Shown: positions 13,304-25,559 of the stretch, one piece after another
Layout of the letters: each line of letters starts with the position of its first letter
How positions within the stretch are numbered: the stretch's first letter is position 1
From: Merluccius polli
Taxonomy: Eukaryota > Chordata > Actinopteri > Gadiformes > Merlucciidae
Length of the DNA stretch: 64,000 bases
Assembly: GCA_030340625.1 (NCBI GenBank)
Contig: JAOPHQ010005436.1
Span: 90,001 to 154,000 of the forward strand
Reading direction: 5' to 3'
Notes under the pieces: model-generated
What the model was told of the DNA's origin: nothing
What the model saw: only the letters and a program-made list of their open reading frames with translations
Database searches by the model: none
Translations under genes and position numbers: made by a program

Positions 13304-13390
13304 GAAAGATATCTTCTATCTCTCCTAGGGATAGAAGATAGGATGAACAAGTTGGAAGAAGAAGAAGAAGAAGAAGAAGAAGAAGCTGAG
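12954..13390. repeat. cluster of six simple repeats
   Basis: Within about 440 bp lie (GT)n, a G-run, (ATC)n of about 17 units, a C-run of about 25, (AGAT)n of about 12 units and (GAA)n of about 10 units. Open frames here encode poly-Met, poly-Asp, poly-His or poly-Ile and are artefacts. Confidence 0.95.
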
Positions 13391-14876
13391 CCATGGTGGA
13401 TGTGTCCTGAAGCAGGCCAGGCTATTTCAGTGCTTAACTCTATAAGTGACTCTATAAGTCTTATAATCGGCCTACAATGGTTTGAACTGCGGTGCACAGG
13501 CCTATTGTTTTAAGTGGACTCCGACGGACACAAAGGATAATCGTCTAAAAATTGGTATTAATAATCCACCACACGTCAACGTCAGTGTGGTGGTGATGGG
13601 AAGCGAAGGGCTTGGGGGGGGGGGGGGGGGGGAAGGGTTTGAATACACCCCACTGTCCTGTGGCAACTGAACTGAAGACTGCACAGTGCAGGACAGACCA
13701 ACATGTGCTGTCGGTCGGTCGGGGGGGGGGTGAAAACAGACTCACATGCAACCACCACACTTGCATCCCGAGGGGCCGTCGCAGGAGAACAGATGATCTG
13801 CGTTTGCGGAGAAGATTGCGCGGTGCTTTTAATGAGTTTACGATTCGCTGTAGTCACGGGCACATATGGCTGACTAGACTTAAAACACGCGGGGATGAAG
13901 GGATTAGGGGATGGAGGCTTTTTAGTCGTTGAAAAAGAAGAGAGCCGGAGGAATGTATGGGAATATATATTCGGGTTTCCCACGCCTTCGCTTGGTGTTT
14001 GCTTTACGAGATAAACATCTAATTTAGGGGGGGGATGCATGAAACAATATTCAAAACGATGACCTTTAACACTGAGGATGATGATGATGGATGATGATGA
14101 TTGGCCTGTCCAATATGGGTGGGTGGGTGCCAATGGGTGCTCTTTAAACCCCCCCCCCCCCACCCACACACACACACACACACAGGCACCCACACAAACA
14201 CACACACACACACAGGCACACACACACACACACACACACACAGATTAGAGGCCTGTGAAATTAGCAGCAAACCTATAAACCCTAACCGAGGTTAATGTGC
14301 ATGCTGTAGTTTTAATTAGCATTCTGCCCATGTGGTTAACCCGCAGACCAGCAGATCTGGCAAAACGGCTGTGGACTCTCTCTCCCTCCGCGGGGCGGTT
14401 GGCGTCTCTCTCCCTCCGCGGGGCGGTTGGCGTCTCTGCGAGGATTAGGCCGTGTGCAGCAGTTCAGCTGCAGCCTGGGAACGAGAGCGAGAAGCATTGC
14501 AATGTGGCTCTAATCCAATCTTCCTTAACTGCGCATATCCTGTCCCAGGTCACTTTTCTTTTTTTTCCCTTTTTTTTTAAAAAAAACATTGCGCCAATAC
14601 AAAAAAAACAAGGCGAAAATAGATTTCAATTCAGCAGCAACAGACAACACAGTGCAGTGCTGTGATGGTTCAACCACCCAGATGCATTCTGGTATTCTGT
14701 CGTCGGTTATTATTATAAAAAATAAAAAAAAATGCCTGGGAATTCATTTTTGTATTCAACTTTTTTTTTGTTTTTTCTTTTTTTTCCCGGGGTACAGTAG
14801 CGACTCCAGCAGCACATATAAAAGGGACCGCAGCCTCGCCTGTCATTATGTAACCCAGTGCCCCAACCCCCCCCAC

Positions 14877-14911
<35 letters not shown>

Positions 14912-15463
14912 CCCCCCCCCCCCCTCCACCTACTGATGAGTTCATGATGTGGAAAGTTGCATTATCGACCGACCACCGCAGGATGCTTAAAGCTGAGCGG
15001 CGGGGCGCTACTAAGTGGACCGGAGACACACAACACAACAACACAACAACAACACACAATGAACTGAGAACGAGAGGTGGGATGCGTCTAATAAATAAAC
15101 GCATCATAACTTTGGGTATGCGTTCTCAAATACGCTTTCCCAGGCGATTCTACAGTATTTGTGCACCCAGGTGTCAACGGATTAGTCCAAATGGTTGCTG
15201 ATACTCGTCCAAAGTGTTGAACTTGAAATAATACCATTACCAGCGGTAACGGCGTTTCAACGGTTTGTTTGCGTGCGGTCATTATCTGGTTGTGCGCGTG
15301 CGGTCTGGAAAGTGCACTATTTGTGTTGCAGCAGCACTTTTTTTTTTTTTTTTCCTTCCCGGAGGAGAGTGGCAGCGACTCCACACACTCACACAAAACG
15401 ACCGGACCATATGTTTAGAAAAACGTCACGTTACATAAGGCCGACCCAAAGACTACATCTGTC

Positions 15464-15580
15464 ATGGCGGGAGCCGGCGGCGGCGCGTCGAGTTCACACG
15501 CCGCCGCCGCCGCCGCCGGCGGACGGAGAGTCGCGGCGGAGCGGACCGCTTGTAAATGGGAGATCTCGGCGATAACGTAA
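15464..15580 (+). other. CpG-rich block with a short Ala/Gly-rich frame
   Basis: A locally extreme G/C block. One frame starts ATGGCGGGAGCC and reads MAGAGGG, a run of six Ala, then an Arg-rich stretch, stopping after 38 codons. It could be an alternative CpG-island promoter or first exon for cttnbp2nl, or simply a GCC repeat. There is no protein match I recognise, so I do not call it a gene. Confidence 0.3.
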
Positions 15581-16267
15581 AAAACAATGTGCGTATATAT
15601 ATTCAAATTTTAAATTGTTCCCATGAATCACGGGACGGCTAAATGACAAAACGGACACACACACACACACACACACGTAGCCGAGCTGCGTGTGTGTGTG
15701 TGTGTGTGTGTGCGTGCCGTCCTCCCTCCTCCTCCAGCGTACGTCAGAGATGAATGATGTTTATGTAGGCCTCCGCAGCGCCGCTCGCCGACTGTAAAAG
15801 CACTTACTGTGTTTTTGTAAAGGAGGGGGACTTTGGTTTTGGGGTAATATCATTAGATTGCCGTCGTCTGTTAGGCGATTAAATTACATTATTTTTGCAT
15901 TACATTACAAATCATACGCCCCGGTTGCAGAATCGTACGGTCGAGCGCCTACGAGATGCCAACTGTATTGTAATGAACATTGGTCTGGTGTGTGTGTGTG
16001 TGTGTGTGCGTGTGTGTGTGTGTGTGCGTGTGTGTGTGTGTGTGTGCGTGTGTCCATCTTGTGAATGTTCTCTTGATTAAAAGCAGAAACATCCAATGAA
16101 TTTCACATTAAAAGCAAACACAAACCCAATTATCCCTTTTGGGGTTATTAAAATGGAGTCAAACATCTGACACACATCCCCTTCCATCATCCATCAGCAT
16201 AATAACTGAGACAGAATTAAATCATTAGGAAGTCAACCAGTGTTTAACTCACACACCTGCATGATAA

Positions 16268-16645
16268 CTATTGTAAGGGATAATGCCGACGAGGTGTCCA
16301 TTAGCAGAAATTAATGGACAGTGCGGAGGCGTCTATTTCTGTTAATGGACACCTCGAAGCGCATTATCCCACTTATACCATGGTCACTTACGAAAGAAAG
16401 AAATATTTAATCAATTAATAATACTTTAATGTGTTTTAGAGTTAAAATCGTGAGTTTTTTATTTTATTTTTACAAGTCGAGCGGACTATTTAATATCTCC
16501 TGTATGCAGGCGTTGCTAAGCAACGCGGCCATAGCGTCTTCATAGTGTCAACATCTTTCCTAGGTGTACATTAACACTTTTTAACCTACACCCTCCAGCC
16601 AATCAGAATGGAGTATTCACCCAGACCATGGTATAAGTATTGCTA
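16268..16645 (+). mobile_element. foldback MITE in cttnbp2nl intron
   Basis: GGGATAATGCC plus GAGGTGTCC is mirrored by GGACACCTC plus GCATTATCCC about 70 bp further on, forming a strong hairpin. The outer sequence has CCATGG motifs near both ends (TATACCATGGTC and GACCATGGTATA). The element also carries the near-palindrome GTTGCTAAGCAAC at 16,512-16,524. I infer a non-autonomous DNA transposon; exact ends and TSD are unresolved. Confidence 0.55.
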
Positions 16646-16711
16646 ACTTACTTTATGACATGGACTTTACTGGTGTTACGTTTCCTCCTCCCATAGGAGT
16701 CCACGCTGAAC

Positions 16712-16804
16712 ATGGAGACTTTGAGCAAACCGGAGCTGCTGACTCTCTTCAGCATCCTGGAGGGAGAGCTGGAGGCGCGCGACCTCGTCATCGACGCACT
16801 CAAG
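16712..16804 (+). CDS. cttnbp2nl: cttnbp2nl coding exon (residues 1-31), start codon
   Basis: CTTNBP2 N-terminal-like protein. In mammals it binds the STRIPAK/PP2A complex and cortactin and sits on actin filaments. This exon starts after the acceptor CTCCCATAG|GAG (exon begins 16,697). The ATG at 16,712 opens METLSKPELLTLFSILEGEL, which matches the family N-terminus almost residue for residue (known form: LSKPELLTLFSILEGELEARDLVI). It ends CTCAAG|GTGAAT, phase 0. Joined to the other five coding exons it gives 594 codons, against 639 in human. The cortactin-binding-protein-2 N-terminal coiled-coil domain occupies roughly residues 4-280. The tail is Pro/Ser-rich. Confidence 0.95.
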
Positions 16805-19673
16805 GTGAATACAACTGGAGCTGCTGCTTGTAACATTACTGGGAAAAGATGTGTTTATTTATCCGCCAATACCACACACATTTTCATATTGGATCGACAC
16901 ATTCAGGGGAACAAAGTCCTTGAAACACCGCAGGAAAACACGTTTTTTGGCGTTGTGAGCCTGGATGTGTAATAAGGGTTCTCCATCTTGCACATAATTA
17001 ATGTTACTTATTACTGTTGCTCAACCACGTTCACTTGGCGACCCTCGCAGTCTCCAGATATGATGTGCTTATCTTGATATCTTGATATCTTGATTATGGA
17101 TTGCTGTGGAGAGCAGAATTTCAATTTCTATTTCTGTAAATCAAATTCTTGTCGGTTGTTTCCACAGTCCTCCCTTAGTCCGATAGCATCTTGGACGATT
17201 GGCATGAGTGAGGTTGGGCAATAATTCAATAATTTTGCCATAAGATGATGATGATAACTTGGAAAGAAGTATAAAAGAAGGAAGAATAAAAATGTTATTA
17301 GAAACTATTACAATGTGAAGTTTGGGATATTTGTTAGGCTGGCTAGCCTGCCATCATACCCTAAAGGTTAACATACTCCAATGTAGTTACTTATCTCAGT
17401 TGCATTCTTTGAAAACATTATAATTGATAATTGAAAATAATAATTGAAAAATAATGCAAAAATATCTGCAATAATACAATTATTGCAGATATTGTGACAC
17501 ACACAGTGTAGAATGAACTTCAACACAATGATATAATGACAACAGCGATAGTTCACGCTTTAATAAAGCTTCAGATTTGGAAAGCTGCCATTCTTGGGTA
17601 CTTAGCCATCATTTCATTTCAGGGCAAGTCAACTGTAACAGCTAAAAAAACAAAACAAAGGCCAGCTTGTTCTCTGTTAAAAGTTGCAATTATTTTAATT
17701 AAAAAAGCATTAAAAAATAATGGCACTGTCACGATCTGTTACCAGGAAAGCACCATAAAAAAACAGCCGCTGCCTGTAAGTGACCGCTCATGAGAGCGGA
17801 GGCGGTGGGTGTGGGGGGGGGGGGGGGGGGAACAGAGCAACCACCCTCTGTTTAAAACAGCCCCTGGTTGGCTGCCTGGATGTTTGTGTATTGTGTCTAG
17901 AGTCTAGACCGCATTCCTGCATCCCTCTAGAGAGGGGAGCTGGCCATCTAAGGCAAGAGGAGCGCAGAGAGAGATGACTCAACAGTGCGAGCGCTGAAAT
18001 AAACGGCTGGCCTTAACTGGAGCTGCAGGGGCGCTTTTTGGCTCCGCCGCCGCTTTCAACACTCCCCTGGCCCCGCCCTGCACCCCGGGGGGGGGGGGGG
18101 GGGGGGGGGAATCAATGGCACAGTGTTGTTCGCCTGCCCTTTGATCAGGTGTCCGATCTGTGACTTCTCGTTATTGTCGTCGGTAGTTAGTCACTTGTTT
18201 GTTTTCTCTAATTGCGAGCGCTAGCCTAGGAAGGGGGGAAACAAAAGTTTGTTCACCACATGAGCCGGGTATCAATGAACATCAAGCGGGGGAATTGAAC
18301 CTTCACACGTACTGTGAATGCTACTAGCGGTTTAGCTCGGCTCTTTGTTAGAGGGACAGTAATCCCTTTCTGTGATTTTCTACATCTTCTCCTTCCCCAG
18401 TGAACAGAGGAGAGTCTGTAGCGTTGCACGGAGGCAGCTCTGCTCATGTCGCGTCACCACACACAAAAGGGCTCATGTGAGGAATGTTAAGCACAGCCAC
18501 AGATCGCCTTAGTCAAGTGTTTATTTGTACTTTTCCTTTTTTTGTTTTTTTTTAAACGAACTCTCCCTATAAGCGGATTAAAGGCCCTTTCCTCATTTCT
18601 TCTCATGAAAAACACAGCACTGCAAAAAACTATATTTGAAGTATTAAAATCTTTACAATCTGCTCGTTTGTGTTATTCGATTAAAGATCGTGAAGTCTAT
18701 GGCTTGCGCAGTTGAAGTTTTCCGAGAAGTGCTTTATGTCATATATGTGTCAAGGCGGCGGGATTTCGGCGTCCCCCTTTTCTAACGTCTTAATTTATAC
18801 GCAAAACTACTATCAGCGGTATTCTAACCATCCACTGCATTTTTCCACTAGTGACTCACAAGCACAGCTGCTCACTTCTGGCTGACTGTGGCTTTTCAGG
18901 AAGGAAGCTATAGAGGCACACACACACACACACACTCTCCCCTGCAGTCAGCCAGCCTCGCCGCCTTCGTTTGGAGAGGAGACTTCATAGTCCACTACTT
19001 TTTTTTAGTTCAAAGGGGGACAGGGTGGGAAATATTTAAATGAGCCTGCAGGAGTTAGATTGGGTTTTATTTAGAGTCACACGGATGCGGCCGGTGGGCG
19101 GGAAAGGCCAAACTGTGTCACGCTGTCTTTTATTGTGTCACCATAGACGAGTCAAGAAAATCAGCAATAACACAGGCGTTGTTTTTGTGTTGTTTATAAT
19201 TATAATAATTACTACTACTCAAGTCTTGTCATTACATAAGCAGGGCAGCACTACTTTGTTTCGCGCAGTGTCAATGTCAAGTTGAAATGTCAGGAGCGTT
19301 TGTCCCAGCCTCAGTAATTGGCTGTGCATAGAGAGTGGCTATTAAGCCCAACGTGTCTATAGACTGGTCCATGAAATCCGGTTTGATTGGTGTGTGTGTG
19401 GTATGTGTTACCCTACCCGGTACTATTTCCATATTTTGAAACTATGCCACAGAGGGGACGGAGAAATGACAACACAGTGTGGGATTCAAACAGATGGCAT
19501 CCGTTTGTGTATCATTCACAACTTCTCTTTTTTTTCTGTTGATGACCGGTCGGCTGAAGGGGCTGTAGGTTCTGCATTTCAAAAAAATAAATGCAACTAG
19601 TTTCCCTCAATGAATCTGTGTTGCATTGAAACTTAAAAAGACATGACATGAAGGAGTCAATCTGTCTCTTGAG

Positions 19674-19778
<105 letters not shown>

Positions 19779-21653
19779 ATGAGCTTGGGTGAACTTGGTC
19801 ACTCATCGGTGGACACGGGAGGAATGTGTTTCCTGTCATCCCCTCCTCCGACTCCCTCCGTCTTCTGAGCGGCGCAGGAGGAAGAGGAGGGGGAGGATGA
19901 TGAAGACGCAGGGCAAACAAGACGGCCTTTGTGTGGTGGCGTGCGCGGACAAGTCTGTATGTGTAGGGGCTGCATGGGGGGGCGGCGGCGGCGGCGGCGA
20001 GGGGAAAATAAGTGAGAAAGACGGCCTGTTTTGAAACTGTGTGTGTGTGTGTTGGTGTGCGTGCAACAGAGTTCCTGTTTAGTGAACAAAAAAGGGAATA
20101 AAAACTCGAGGGTTTGGTTTGGCTGAAATCATAAATGATTTCCCCGTTTCATTGTTCCCCTGTTACCTGTGGTCCAAACTTTTATTGGCCATTATAATAT
20201 TGTTTTTTTTGTTCTCCTCTTTGTTCAATCATGTAATACTATTATTGTTTTTTAGTATTGAAATAGCAATATGGCTACTCATTTGTTTTATGGATACTCA
20301 TTTGGGTTAAAGTAAAGATTTTATGACTTTAGTTTAGTGGCCTATTTTGGGGCTATTTACTAGCACTGTTGATTTGACCTGATTTCTGCACTGCAGTTTC
20401 TACTAACAGCCTTTGCGCATCTAAGGTTGTTTTTTTTTTCCCCAACCATTTCATAACTTATTTTCATTCCTGAAATATTCTGATATTCATTATATTTCTC
20501 CAGAAGCCCACATGGCAGCTTTAGCACTGAATGCTCCTGTCCATGATACTGATATGGCAGCCATGCATATTGTGATCTGCGCTGAGGAAGGTGTGCGTTT
20601 TGTTACTATAATTCCTTTAAATTCCCCTGGCATCCTGTCTGAACTGCTTCCACATGACAATCAGCTCAAATGATATCATTTTACCTGGCCAGGCGATGTA
20701 GAAATAACACTTGATAAACATGTGCTAATGCTTTTAGATAAGGACTGAAATGGGGGGAAAAAGGCGTATTGGCTGCATCTCTGTTGTGTCGTTGTGTTAT
20801 CTTCGTTAGCCATGTGATCGTCTCCATTAGAAAAGAAGGAATAACGGGTTGGTATCAGTTTGAATTGTCAAAATGTGCCAAAGTTTGTCAGGATACAGCT
20901 ATATTCACACACACTTATCATGACTTCTGCGCATATATATACAGACAAGTATCACGATTTGCTTCGTCAAGTGAAATAACAAGGCTATTGTTAAATGGAA
21001 GAAGAAAAATCCCGATATCACCATGAAACAGATCCGGTTTCCCCTGTGAGCGAGTATAGGGTGTAATATTACAGTGTGAGAATGTACAGAATGGATATTG
21101 CTTTCTGGGAGAGCAGCCCAGATAAAGAGACGACAACGTGCTCTGCATTCCTCCCCCTGCCTCCAGACTCCCTCCCTGTCTCTCTGTCTCTGGATCCTGT
21201 GGTTATCAGTCATCAGCCGCTCGGCCGTGAGCACGCCGCACACCGCACACACAGGAACCTCTCCATCTCTAATCTCCTTATCCTCTCTCTCCTGACAGAC
21301 ACACACGATCGGGCCCTTCGGAACCGGTTTTTGTCTGTTTTTGTTTCTTTGTTTGTTTCCTTTACTCCGTCTCGCTTTTTTCCTTTCTTTTAGGGTAATA
21401 TGCCATCGATTTGGGTCATGCTCTCAGTGACATCAAATGCAACCATCTTAGTAATGTTTAAAGGGCAGATCCCTCATAGGAGCGTCCCTGCATCCAAAAG
21501 TTTGTGTTGGTGGACTGGATAGCTTGAATATGAAGTCAGTACCAGCTTAGCCTCAGCCCCTGTTTTACCACCAGGTGTGACGTTAATTAGCCATTACAAG
21601 CCATTCAAAATCAAAGTCAAAATCTACCCTGTAGTGACATCACAAGTGGGAGT

Positions 21654-21753
21654 GTTCACCCAGATGTATAATGGATAGATCAGCCTACCCAGCCTATCCA
21701 GTGGGGACTGTACCAACTGGCAGGCTGATCTATCCATCTTACATCTGGGTGAA
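21654..21753 (+). mobile_element. small foldback element in intron
   Basis: TTCACCCAGATGTA plus GGATAGATCAGCCT is mirrored by AGGCTGATCTATCC plus TACATCTGGGTGAA, with a loop of about 30 bp. It is a compact inverted-repeat MITE just upstream of the 21,840 exon. Confidence 0.6.
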
Positions 21754-21839
21754 AATCCCAAATATGGTAAAAAATAAAACACTTTGATCTAAAATTAGGT
21801 TTAACCGTTTCCTGGTTCTTCTCTCCCCTCCTGCCAAAG

Positions 21840-22070
21840 GCCCAGCGTAAGGAGCTGCACATCCGGGAGCGCTACGGGAAGTACAGCCTCAGCGACCCCT
21901 TCCTGGCCCTGCAGCGGGACAGCGAGGTGGTGGGCGACCAGAGGAGGCACCTCGCGGGCCCCTCCACCTCCAACCCCCTGGTGGTCCTCAAGCTGGTGGT
22001 CAAACACTGCAGGAAGATGCAGGACAAGATGTTGGCGCAGCTGGCCGCGGCCGAGAGCAGGCACAGAAGG
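21840..22070 (+). CDS. cttnbp2nl: cttnbp2nl coding exon (residues 32-108)
   Basis: Acceptor CTGCCAAAG|GCC, donor AGAAGG|GTGTGT. 231 bp, phase 0 at both ends. Encodes AQRKELHIRERYGKYSLSD and ends in MLAQLAAAESRHRR, both hallmark segments of the N-terminal domain (known: ERYGKYNISDPLMALQRD ... LSQLAAAESRHRK). The donor merges into a GTGTGTGTGC repeat. Confidence 0.94.
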
Positions 22071-22585
22071 GTGTGTGTGCGTGTGTGCGTGTGTGCGTGT
22101 ATGTTTGTTTGTTCCGATGGTTTTGATTTTGAGGTGCCCAGTGTACATTTCTTCCCACTCAATGGGCTATATTCTATAAGGGCCCACCCATGCAGATGAA
22201 GCAGAATATTTAAAAGTAAATACACCTGAGGTGTCCACACTGATTTCCCTGCATTGCATGTACAGTATGTTCATAGAGACGGTGTGTGGTTGAGTGCTAT
22301 TTCACTATGCAACAATCAGCAAACTATGCTGTGCATAGCATGCATGCACTATCGTGCATGTTGCAACAGGAGGAATTCAAGCCAACATCAAAGCTGTTTA
22401 AGTCAGTAAAGACGACTCTAGCTGGAATGTGTTGTTGTTTGACTAAATTCCCACCAGCGTCCTTGCTTACAGGAATTGCATTGCTTCAAACAAACCAAAA
22501 TTGCCTTTTTAGAACCCACCAAAAGAGGCTTGGGGGGGAAGTCTACCATTCATGCCCCTGTGTGTCCCCCTTGTGGTGGTATCAG

Positions 22586-22693
22586 GTCATTGCAGACCTT
22601 GAAGAGGAGAAGAGGAGGCACGCCGAGGACACGGCTGAGGGAGATGACGTCACCTACATCCTGGAGAAGGAGCGGGAGCGCTTACAGCAACAG
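22586..22693 (+). CDS. cttnbp2nl: cttnbp2nl coding exon (residues 109-144)
   Basis: Acceptor GGTATCAG|GTC, donor CAACAG|GTGCTC. 108 bp, phase 0. Encodes VIADLEEEKRRHAEDTAEGD followed by DVTYILEKERERLQQQ, matching the family DLEEERxRHAxDTAEGDDVTYMLEKERERL block. Coiled-coil heptads are evident. Confidence 0.94.
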
Positions 22694-23081
22694 GTGCTCC
22701 ATTCAGAAGACTGAATGATGGATCACCTTGGAAACAAATTGGCCGTGAAAGACCGACAATGCATAATTGATACGGCCACATGGCCTTCTGCCGCATCACT
22801 CTTTTCACTTCAACGAAAAGGAAGCTTGACTGAATGTAAACCTAATGGATGCCCCTTGTTTATTTAATAGTGTATATTTACCACATTTACGCACCACACC
22901 ACAACATAACACACACACACCACACAAACACACACACACACACGTACACGCTTGCCCAATTCCAGATCATAGGTTATCATAAACTCTACCTCACCTTTTC
23001 ATACAAACTCAAACACACAAAAACCCCAGTAAAGAAGATGGAGACTGACCCGCTACGCTACTCTGCTGTGTGTGTGAGCAG

Positions 23082-23270
23082 CTGGAGTTCGAGCGGAGCC
23101 AGGCGCGGCGGACGGAGAAGGAGCAGCGGCGGCTGGCGGAGCAGCTGGATGAGGAGCGGGCCCAGAGCAAGCAGGTGACCTCGGCCCTGGCGAAGGAGTG
23201 CAAGTGGGCCAGCGCCCGAGCCCTGGAGGACGGCCACCGCCTGACGGAGGTCGGCCGCAAGCTGGAGAAA
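23082..23270 (+). CDS. cttnbp2nl: cttnbp2nl coding exon (residues 145-207)
   Basis: Acceptor GTGTGAGCAG|CTG, donor GAGAAA|GTAAGC. 189 bp, phase 0. Encodes LEFERSQARRTEKEQRRLAE, then SALAKECKWASARALEDGHR and LEK: an Arg/Glu-rich coiled coil (family LEFEKSQVKKFEKEQKKL). It is much more G/C-rich than the surrounding intron, as expected for an exon. Confidence 0.93.
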
Positions 23271-23910
23271 GTAAGCAGGGGATGGGGGAAGGGATTCACA
23301 AAAGTATCTTGGGAAACGAAAATCTTCTTAACTGCCGTTTTTTTTTTCCTTAAGATTGGACTTATGTAGAAAGGTTCGAAAAAACTGCTATTCGCCGAAG
23401 GATATCTTGAGAATGTTTGTGTCTCTCTTCTTAGATAATTTCTCATGAAAAAAATGTACACAGTACAGTTTGCTTGTCTTAAGTATTCCCATTGAGAAGT
23501 GACTGAGACCAGACAGACTCTGTTGGGGGTTCCTCCATGTGAAACATCTTGTAATGTGTAATCCCCATGTGGTGTGAAATCCACATTGTTGTATAATGTG
23601 TGCAGTACAGCAATCTGACGACTTTCAAAGTCGCGCAGTAGTGCGTAGAGGGCACTACTTCTTGTGTGCCTCGATGTTCTCGTCTAATCTAAAGTTAACC
23701 CAACAGCTTTAAACTTGAGACTTTAAGTGTGAGGAATGAGATACGTAGGAGTATCCGGCACATTTTGAAGTGATTCACAAATGAAGCACTGGGCTCTGAA
23801 TCCAAGCCGTTTAGTTTAGTGGTGTGCAGTAACTATGATAAGTGATGTGACAGATCTGATAAACACACTCAACTGAACACCATGACAAAGCCAAAACCTC
23901 CCAGACTACA

Positions 23911-24030
23911 TTAACCTTTATTTAACCAGGCGGTCATTTGAGATTTAAATCTATTTTTCGAGGGAGATCTGGCCAAGATAGCACACCAGTACAAATGCAG
24001 GGTTACAAACTTACAAACAAAATCCAGTTT
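23911..24030 (+). repeat. dispersed teleost repeat fragment
   Basis: TTTATTTAACCAGG plus CATTTGAGATTTAAATCT plus GAGAGATCTGGCCAAGATAG-type sequence. The pattern resembles a ubiquitous fish element (TTTATTTAACCAGGTAA ... GAGACCTGGCCAAGA). It lies in the intron between the 23,270 and 24,153 splice sites. Confidence 0.55.
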
Positions 24031-24152
24031 AGGAATAGCAATTGCACTCTTTGTTACAGTCTTGTATCGCTCGATTAAAACCAAAAAAAATGAATGAGTA
24101 TTATTATTATTACAACATTATTAAAGTAGCTTCACCACTCCCGTCGTCCCAG

Positions 24153-24323
24153 GAGAAGGAGGCATCGCAGGCCCTGCAGAAGGAGCTAGAGGAGGAGAGG
24201 AGGAGAGCTCTGAGGATGGAGGCCAGGGTGGAGGAGCAGCTGGCGGAGTTCGACACCGAGCGAGAGCAGCTCCGCTCGCGGCTGAAGAAAGAGGAAGCTC
24301 ACTGTTGCTATTTACAGCAGGAG
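24153..24323 (+). CDS. cttnbp2nl: cttnbp2nl coding exon (residues 208-264)
   Basis: Acceptor CGTCGTCCCAG|GAG, donor CAGGAG|GTATGA. 171 bp, phase 0. Encodes ELEEERRRALRMEARVEEQL plus AEFDTEREQLRSRLKKEE, matching the family segment AQVEKQLSEFDIEREQLRAKL at the end of the N-terminal coiled coil. Confidence 0.94.
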
Positions 24324-24566
24324 GTATGACACCATTGTTTGTCATCGCCGCTAGTGTGTTGGAGGTTTGAACGGGGAAAGTTGGCAAGAAAAAGGATCTC
24401 TTGTATTTTGTATTGGCGAATCTCATTGTAAAACATAATGGCTGTAATTATGGGGGTGGGGGGGGGCAGCTTATTTCACAAAGAAAAATGTACAACTGTT
24501 AGGCATTTGAGTCCCAGATTTACCGTTTCCTCAAGCCTGACCCTGGTTTCTCTTCTAACCCTTCAG

Positions 24567-25559
24567 GTGGAAAAACTGAGGAGGAAGCTGGAGGAGGTGA
24601 ATTCAAGAGGAGAACCAAGAGAGGAGTGCATGGGATCAACAGATGGCAGAAGAAAAGAGCAACATGCCACCAAAGTCCCAATGGCAAACAGTCGAACGGA
24701 GACCGTTACAGCTGAGGACACTAAAGAAGAAGAAAAGCAAAATGTCCCCTCTGTCCAGCCAGAAGTCAATGGTCACCACAACGACCAGGAAGTCGCCGGG
24801 CCTCTCAGCCTTAGTGGCGTCGCTCCAGACCCATCGCGGCCATCGGGGCGCCTAGAGGAAGACTGCCGCTCTGCAGTCCTCGTACCACATCCCACACAGA
24901 GTGCCGTGGCGTCCTCCTGCGGTCCGCCCTCCCCTTGCTCCTCCCCTCCACCCGCCAGCCGGCCGCCTCCCGGCGCCAGCCCCAGCCCCGGGAGCTTCCA
25001 GTCCTCGTACCAGGCGGGCATCAACCAGCGCTTCCACGCCGCTCGCCACAAGTTCCAGGGAACCGTGGATCCCGACCTCCAGCCTGCTGCATCTCCGGTG
25101 CAGGCCAGCCAACCCGCCGCTCTGCCCGCCTCAGCCAAGGACCCCGCCCCCCCTGCCCCTAGCGTCTCTCCGGAGGCCAGCCCGGTCAAGCAGCTGGCCC
25201 GCAGCACCGTCACCCAAGTCCTGTCCCGGTTCACCACCGCTCAGCAGGGCGCCGCGGCGAAACCCACCGCGCCCAACAACTCTCCCTTCGGCACGGACTA
25301 CCGCCACCTGGCTGCGCCGCTGTCGCCGGTCATCGGAAGGGCCCAGGGGGTCCGGTCTCCTACCGTCCCCAGGGCTGAAAGGGGCAACCCTCCGCCCATC
25401 CCCCCTAAGAAGCCGGGCCTGGCCCAGGCCCCGGCCTCGCCTGCGCCGGTGGCCAGGTCGGCCGCTCTTTACTCGGACAGCCCCATCTCGGGAAGCTGCG
25501 GCCTCACCTCCAGCCAGGAGGGAGTGAAAGAGCTGGACATGGTGGTGTCCTCTAACTGA
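24567..25559 (+). CDS. cttnbp2nl: cttnbp2nl last coding exon (residues 265-594, stop)
   Basis: Acceptor TAACCCTTCAG|GTG; stop TGA at 25,557-25,559. After a short coiled-coil remainder (VEKLRRKLEEV) the tail is Ser/Pro-rich. Three conserved islands identify the protein: GINQRFHAARHKFQ (from residue 415), KQLARSTVTQVLSRFT (from residue 472), and SPTVPRAERGNPPPIPPKKP (from about residue 527). The last is a proline-rich SH3-ligand-like motif. The human acidic/Cys-containing segment between the coiled coil and the first island is shortened, accounting for most of the length difference. An in-frame ATG at 24,438 lies in the preceding intron and is not the start. Confidence 0.96.
   Translation: MEKLRRKLEEVNSRGEPREECMGSTDGRRKEQHATKVPMANSRTETVTAEDTKEEEKQNVPSVQPEVNGHHNDQEVAGPLSLSGVAPDPSRPSGRLEEDCRSAVLVPHPTQSAVASSCGPPSPCSSPPPASRPPPGASPSPGSFQSSYQAGINQRFHAARHKFQGTVDPDLQPAASPVQASQPAALPASAKDPAPPAPSVSPEASPVKQLARSTVTQVLSRFTTAQQGAAAKPTAPNNSPFGTDYRHLAAPLSPVIGRAQGVRSPTVPRAERGNPPPIPPKKPGLAQAPASPAPVARSAALYSDSPISGSCGLTSSQEGVKELDMVVSSN

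Larger units (their letters stand above)
12612..16696 (+). other. cttnbp2nl: presumed intron 1 of cttnbp2nl
   Basis: If exon 1 is at 12.5 kb, this is its first intron. It is packed with simple repeats (also near 13,613-13,633, 14,150-14,245, 14,870-14,925, 15,660-15,710 and 15,988-16,050). Near 14,376-14,436 there is also a two-copy tandem of about 28 bp around TCCGCGGGGCGG. Confidence 0.4.

Noticed and set aside
12828..13497. Frames with poly-His, poly-Ile, poly-Asp, poly-Met
   Set aside because: Products of (ATC)n and neighbouring microsatellites.
23009..23584. 191-codon minus-strand frame over cttnbp2nl
   Set aside because: Antisense to the G/C-rich coiled-coil exon; the plus frame matches the known protein and has splice sites.
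24438..24566. Upstream in-frame ATG extending the last cttnbp2nl exon
   Set aside because: Lies before a clear acceptor (TAACCCTTCAG) and has no family similarity; the upstream exons supply the true N-terminus.
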